Under the pieces are notes generated by a model. That model had not been told where the DNA came from, searched no databases, and saw only the letters and a program-made list of their open reading frames with translations. A stretch of DNA of 60,948 nt from Phaeodactylibacter sp. (lineage in GTDB: Bacteria; Bacteroidota; Bacteroidia; Chitinophagales; Saprospiraceae), in the NCBI GenBank assembly GCA_024102975.1, contig JAGFJD010000527.1, forward strand, positions 1 to 60,948, given 5' to 3'. Of the stretch, positions 58,252-60,948 are shown piece by piece. Numbering within the stretch: position 1 is the stretch's first letter; each line of letters starts with the position of its first letter. The translations under genes and the position numbers were made by a program.

Positions 58252-59013
58252 TCAGGCGGGAACGGAACCCGCTTCTTCCCTGAGCCAGTCGTATCCTTTC
58301 TCTTCGAGTTCCAGCGCCAGGTTTTTGTCGCCCGACTTGACGATGCGGCCGCCCTGAAGGACGTGTACCTTGTCCGGAACGATGTAGTTAAGCAGCCGTT
58401 GGTAGTGGGTGACAATGACAAAAGAACGATCGGGGCTGCGCAATTGGTTGACTGCGTCGGCTACGATGCGCAGGGCATCGATGTCCAGCCCGGAGTCCGT
58501 CTCGTCCAGTATGGCCAGCTTCGGCTCCAGCAGGGCCATTTGCAGCATTTCGCTCCTCTTTTTCTCCCCGCCCGAGAAGCCTTCGTTGAGGGAGCGCTTC
58601 AGCAGGTTCTCGTTCATGCCCACCATGTTGATCTTCTCGCGGATGAGCTTAAGCATCTGCACAGCGTTGAGCTCTTCTTTGCCCTGAGCCTTGCGAACGG
58701 CGTTGACCGTGCTCTTCAGAAAGTTGGACGTGCTCACACCCGGGATTTCTACCGGATACTGGAAAGCCATAAAGATGCCGGCCTGTGCCCGTTCGTCGAC
58801 TTCCATTTCCAGCAGGTCTTCGCCCTGGTACTCGATGGCGCCGGCCGTCACCTCATACTCTTCGCGGCCGGCCAGCACGTTGGCCAGGGTGCTCTTGCCC
58901 GAGCCGTTCGGCCCCATGATGGCGTGTACCTCGCCCGCCTTCACCTCCAGGTTGATGCCTCTGAGGATTTCCTTATCTTCTATGGAGACTTTAAGGTTTT
59001 TGATCTTTAGCAT
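58252..59013 (-). CDS. sufC: SufC ATPase
   Basis: A 253-residue ABC-type ATPase of the SufBCD complex. Walker A GPNGSGKST (34-42), Q-loop FMAFQYPVEIPGVS, signature FSGGEKKRSEMLQMAL, Walker B LAILDETDSGLDIDALRIVA and switch His in VTHYQRLLNYI are all typical of SufC. It is soluble and drives conformational change of SufB/SufD. The ATG at 59013 (MLKIKNLKVSIEDK) is the right start; the frame open to 59094 translates a period-8 array. The gap to sufB is 102 bases and consists largely of two such arrays. Confidence 0.96.
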   Translation of the reverse strand: MLKIKNLKVSIEDKEILRGINLEVKAGEVHAIMGPNGSGKSTLANVLAGREEYEVTAGAIEYQGEDLLEMEVDERAQAGIFMAFQYPVEIPGVSTSNFLKSTVNAVRKAQGKEELNAVQMLKLIREKINMVGMNENLLKRSLNEGFSGGEKKRSEMLQMALLEPKLAILDETDSGLDIDALRIVADAVNQLRSPDRSFVIVTHYQRLLNYIVPDKVHVLQGGRIVKSGDKNLALELEEKGYDWLREEAGSVPA

Positions 59014-59031
59014 TATGTTTGGATGTTTAAG

Positions 59032-59110
59032 TTGTGTATATGTGCATTTGTGCATTTGTGTATGCGTGGTCTCCAGTCGAAAGAACGAATGCACCCATAC
59101 ACGAATGCGC
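59032..59110 (-). repeat. inverted period-8 arrays between sufB and sufC
   Basis: On the coding (minus) strand, shortly after the sufB stop: GCATTCGT, GTATGGGT, GCATTCGT. Then, towards sufC: ACGCATAC, ACAAATGC, ACAAATGC, ACATATAC, ACAACTTA, ending near the sufC ATG. The orientation rule is the same as for the TM2 gene: GT-words after a stop, AC-words before a start. Confidence 0.78.
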
Positions 59111-59115
59111 GTTGT

Positions 59116-60561
59116 TTACCCCACGCTGCCCTCCAGGCTGATTGCCAGCAGCTTTTGTGCCTCGACGGCGAACTCCATCGGCAGTTCGTTGAAGACTTCC
59201 TTGCAGTAGCCGTTGACGATCATATTGACGGCGTCTTCTTCGCTCAGGCCGCGCTGCATGAGGTAAAAGAGCTGGTCTTCGCCGATCTTGGAGGTGGTGG
59301 CTTCGTGCTCCACCTTGGCGGAGTTGTTCTCGACCTCCAGGTAGGGGAAGGTGTGAGCGCCGCACTTGTCGCCCATGAGCAGGGAGTCGCACTGGGAGAA
59401 GTTGTGGGCGTTCTCGGCCTTCTTGCCGATCTTGACCAGCCCCCGGTAGGAGTTGTCGGAGAAGCCGGCGGAGATGCCTTTGGATATGATGGTGCTCTTT
59501 GTATTCTTACCCAGGTGGATCATCTTGGTGCCGGTGTCCGCCTGCTGGTAGTTGTTGGTCACGGCTACGGAGTAGAACTCGCCGACCGAGTTATCGCCCA
59601 TCAGCACGCAGCTGGGGTATTTCCAGGTGATGGCAGAGCCGGTCTCCACCTGTGACCAGGTGATCTTGGAATTGCGGCCCTTGCACAGGCCCCGCTTGGT
59701 GACGAAGTTGTAGATCCCGCCTTTGCCGTCCTTATCACCCGGGTACCAGTTCTGTACAGTGGAGTATTTGATGGTGGCGTCGTCCATGGCGACCAGTTCG
59801 ACCACGGCGGCGTGCAGCTGGTTCTCATCCCGCATGGGGGCGGTGCAGCCTTCCAGGTAGCTCACGTGGCTGCCTTCCTCGGCAACGATGAGGGTGCGTT
59901 CGAACTGGCCCGTGTTTCGCTCGTTGATGCGGAAGTAAGTGGAAAGCTCCATCGGACAGCGCACGCCCTTGGGGATATAGACAAAAGAGCCGTCGCTGAA
60001 TACCGCCGAGTTGAGGGCGGCAAAGTAGTTGTCCGTATGGGGCACTACCGAGCCGATGTATTTCTTGATCAGTTCCGGGTGATCCTTGACCGCTTCGCTG
60101 AAGGAGCAGAAGATGATGCCCAGCTCCGCCAGTTTTTCCTTGTAGGTCGTTTTGACGGAAACACTGTCGATGACGGCATCGACGGCCACGCCGGCAAGGA
60201 GCTTTTGCTCTTCGAGGGGGATGCCCAGCTTGTTGAAGGTATCCAGCAGTTCGGGGTCGACCTCATCCAGGCTGTTCAGCTTTTTCTTGGGTTTGGGAGC
60301 AGAATAGTAGATGATGTCCTGGTAGTCGATCGGAGGGTACTTGACGTTGGGCCATTTGGGCTCCTTCATTTCCAGCCAATGCCGGTAAGCCTTGAGGCGC
60401 CATTCGGTGAGCCATTCGGGCTCATTCTTTTTGGCGGAGATGGCGCGCACGACATCCTCGCTGAGGCCTTTCGGAAAGGTGTCCGAATCGATGTTGCTTG
60501 TGAAGCCGTATTTGTAATCGCTTCTGGTGTGTTCTTCCAGCGTCTGCATGGAATCGCTCAT
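59116..60561 (-). CDS. sufB: SufB Fe-S scaffold subunit
   Basis: A 481-residue SufB, the core scaffold of the SUF system. Seen: the start region [39 protein letters not shown], the strongly conserved [20 protein letters not shown] with its Cys, the beta-helix core [40 protein letters not shown] and the end [20 protein letters not shown]. It is the first gene of the minus-strand suf operon (sufB-C-D-S-E-T-rrf2). Upstream lies a perfect palindrome (60623-60642) that may be the operator. Confidence 0.97.
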   Translation of the reverse strand: MSDSMQTLEEHTRSDYKYGFTSNIDSDTFPKGLSEDVVRAISAKKNEPEWLTEWRLKAYRHWLEMKEPKWPNVKYPPIDYQDIIYYSAPKPKKKLNSLDEVDPELLDTFNKLGIPLEEQKLLAGVAVDAVIDSVSVKTTYKEKLAELGIIFCSFSEAVKDHPELIKKYIGSVVPHTDNYFAALNSAVFSDGSFVYIPKGVRCPMELSTYFRINERNTGQFERTLIVAEEGSHVSYLEGCTAPMRDENQLHAAVVELVAMDDATIKYSTVQNWYPGDKDGKGGIYNFVTKRGLCKGRNSKITWSQVETGSAITWKYPSCVLMGDNSVGEFYSVAVTNNYQQADTGTKMIHLGKNTKSTIISKGISAGFSDNSYRGLVKIGKKAENAHNFSQCDSLLMGDKCGAHTFPYLEVENNSAKVEHEATTSKIGEDQLFYLMQRGLSEEDAVNMIVNGYCKEVFNELPMEFAVEAQKLLAISLEGSVG

Positions 60562-60622
60562 ATAGCTGTCGTTTTTTATCTTGGGTTGCTTATTTAGACT
60601 AATTTTAATTACGAGTCCGGAA

Positions 60623-60642
60623 TTTATACAAAAAAGTATAAA
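60623..60642. promoter_or_regulatory. palindrome upstream of sufB, candidate operator
   Basis: TTTATAC and GTATAAA are perfect inverted copies separated by six A, 62 bases ahead of the sufB start. Position and symmetry suit a dimeric Rrf2 regulator such as the one encoded at the end of the operon. Confidence 0.45.
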
Positions 60643-60690
60643 TAAGGTTTAGAGGGGGGGAGTTTTTTTTGAGTTTTTTTTCCTCGTGTC

Positions 60691-60771
60691 GCGATCATCC
60701 TGATCGCTGGGCAGAAAACCAGGTTTAAGAACCTTGTTCTGGCGGGCTGGGGGTGAGGTTCTCAAACCTGG
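60691..60771. repeat. two inverted repeats between sufB and tRNA-Leu
   Basis: GCGATCA-TCC-TGATCGC (60691-60707) is perfect. CCAGGTTTAAGAACC (60719-60733) and GGTTCTCAAACCTGG (60757-60771) pair with one mismatch. Neither has a T-run on the right side for a terminator of the genes seen. Confidence 0.55.
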
Positions 60772-60807
60772 CCCTGGTGGGAGTGGCAATAAGTCCAAAG
60801 GAAAATT

Positions 60808-60845
60808 AAAAAGCCCGTAATGGATACACCATTACAGGCTTTTTG
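60808..60845 (-). terminator. Rho-independent terminator after tRNA-Leu
   Basis: On the minus strand AAAAAGCC-TGTAATGG and CCATTACG-GGCTTTTT form a long stem with one mismatch and a T-run, 9 bases after the tRNA 3' end. It is nearly symmetric and could work both ways. Confidence 0.8.
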
Positions 60846-60853
60846 TGAAATGC

Positions 60854-60940
60854 TGGTGCCGAAAGGGGGAGTCGAACCCCCACGCCCGTAAGGACACACG
60901 CCCCTGAAACGTGCGCGTCTACCAGTTCCGCCATTTCGGC
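60854..60940 (-). tRNA. tRNA-Leu(CAG)
   Basis: Read on the minus strand: acceptor GCCGAAA paired with TTTCGGC, D-loop GAACTGGTAGA, anticodon stem CACGT/GCGTG with loop TTCAGGG (anticodon CAG, reads CUG), a long class-II variable arm, T-loop TTCGACT in a GGGGG/CCCCC stem, discriminator A and encoded CCA. The long variable arm and anticodon identify leucine. Confidence 0.96.
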
Positions 60941-60948
60941 AATTTGTA

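Noticed and set aside
56732..58357. 541-codon plus-strand open frame opposite sufD
   Set aside because: It is an antisense shadow of sufD, and its beginning is translated palindromic and period-9 repeat DNA.

Overview
The window looks like chromosome of a Bacteroidota bacterium, most likely from the Saprospiria (Lewinella/Phaeodactylibacter-like). Supporting this are C-terminal type IX secretion (T9SS) sorting domains, a one-protein hybrid two-component system (HTCS), LytS/LytTR regulators, many secreted 'AFNYQAVVR'-type proteins and lipoproteins, -7 boxes of the TAnnTTTG type, and starts without an obvious Shine-Dalgarno. The genus is inference. No phage, CRISPR array, plasmid functions or rRNA were seen. 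One tRNA is present: tRNA-Leu(CAG), at the right edge.

Layout. 1-5.6 kb: an edge-truncated ARPP-1-like protein, a WbqC-family protein, a dynamin-like GTPase, a decayed AAA-ATPase/nuclease gene and a TM2-TPR-SHOCT membrane protein. 5.9-19.5 kb: a large HTCS sensor/regulator followed by a run of exported proteins (tail-fibre-like pseudogene, PKD lipoprotein, kelch T9SS substrate, small T9SS protein, reprolysin-type metalloprotease, second tail-fibre-like protein, propeller-like protein) and a START-domain fragment. 19.7-24.7 kb (minus): an outer-membrane barrel and a 1036-residue TPR protein. 25-31.8 kb (minus): ornithine aminotransferase, nicotinamidase, LolD-like ATPase, a sodium/solute symporter, an intergenic small-RNA candidate, and an ABC-2 exporter pair. 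31.9-37.9 kb (plus): an FeS (6-4) photolyase, an AspT-type transporter, a lipoprotein and a LytS/LytTR pair. 38-47.2 kb: a Tat-exported Gfo/Idh/MocA oxidoreductase, two DUF1080 (3-keto-glycoside hydrolase-type) proteins, a ROK kinase, a lipoprotein, a membrane-inserted amidohydrolase, a cysteine-dioxygenase-like cupin and a GntP permease. 47.6-53.2 kb: a bacterial alpha-2-macroglobulin with thioester. 53.4-60.6 kb: a LON-domain protein and a complete suf iron-sulfur assembly operon (sufB-C-D-S-E, DUF59/sufT, Rrf2 regulator).

The most unusual content lies between the genes. Spacers carry arrays of degenerate words repeated at a strict period of 7, 8, 9 or 10 bp, in at least ten sequence families. 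They are often arranged as inverted pairs: one array follows the stop codon of the upstream gene and its reverse complement runs up to the start codon of the next. Two spacers of the suf operon are built this way. A separate 79-80 bp element occurs three times, and a palindrome-bearing element is placed so that it overlaps or abuts the stop codons of sufD, a DUF1080 gene and gntP. A pair of 21-bp direct repeats with a -7 box at a fixed distance occurs twice, once directly downstream of the HTCS gene and once ahead of a short transcript unit that ends in a strong terminator. I read these as the best candidates for an undescribed repeat or regulatory system. Their function is not shown by the sequence.
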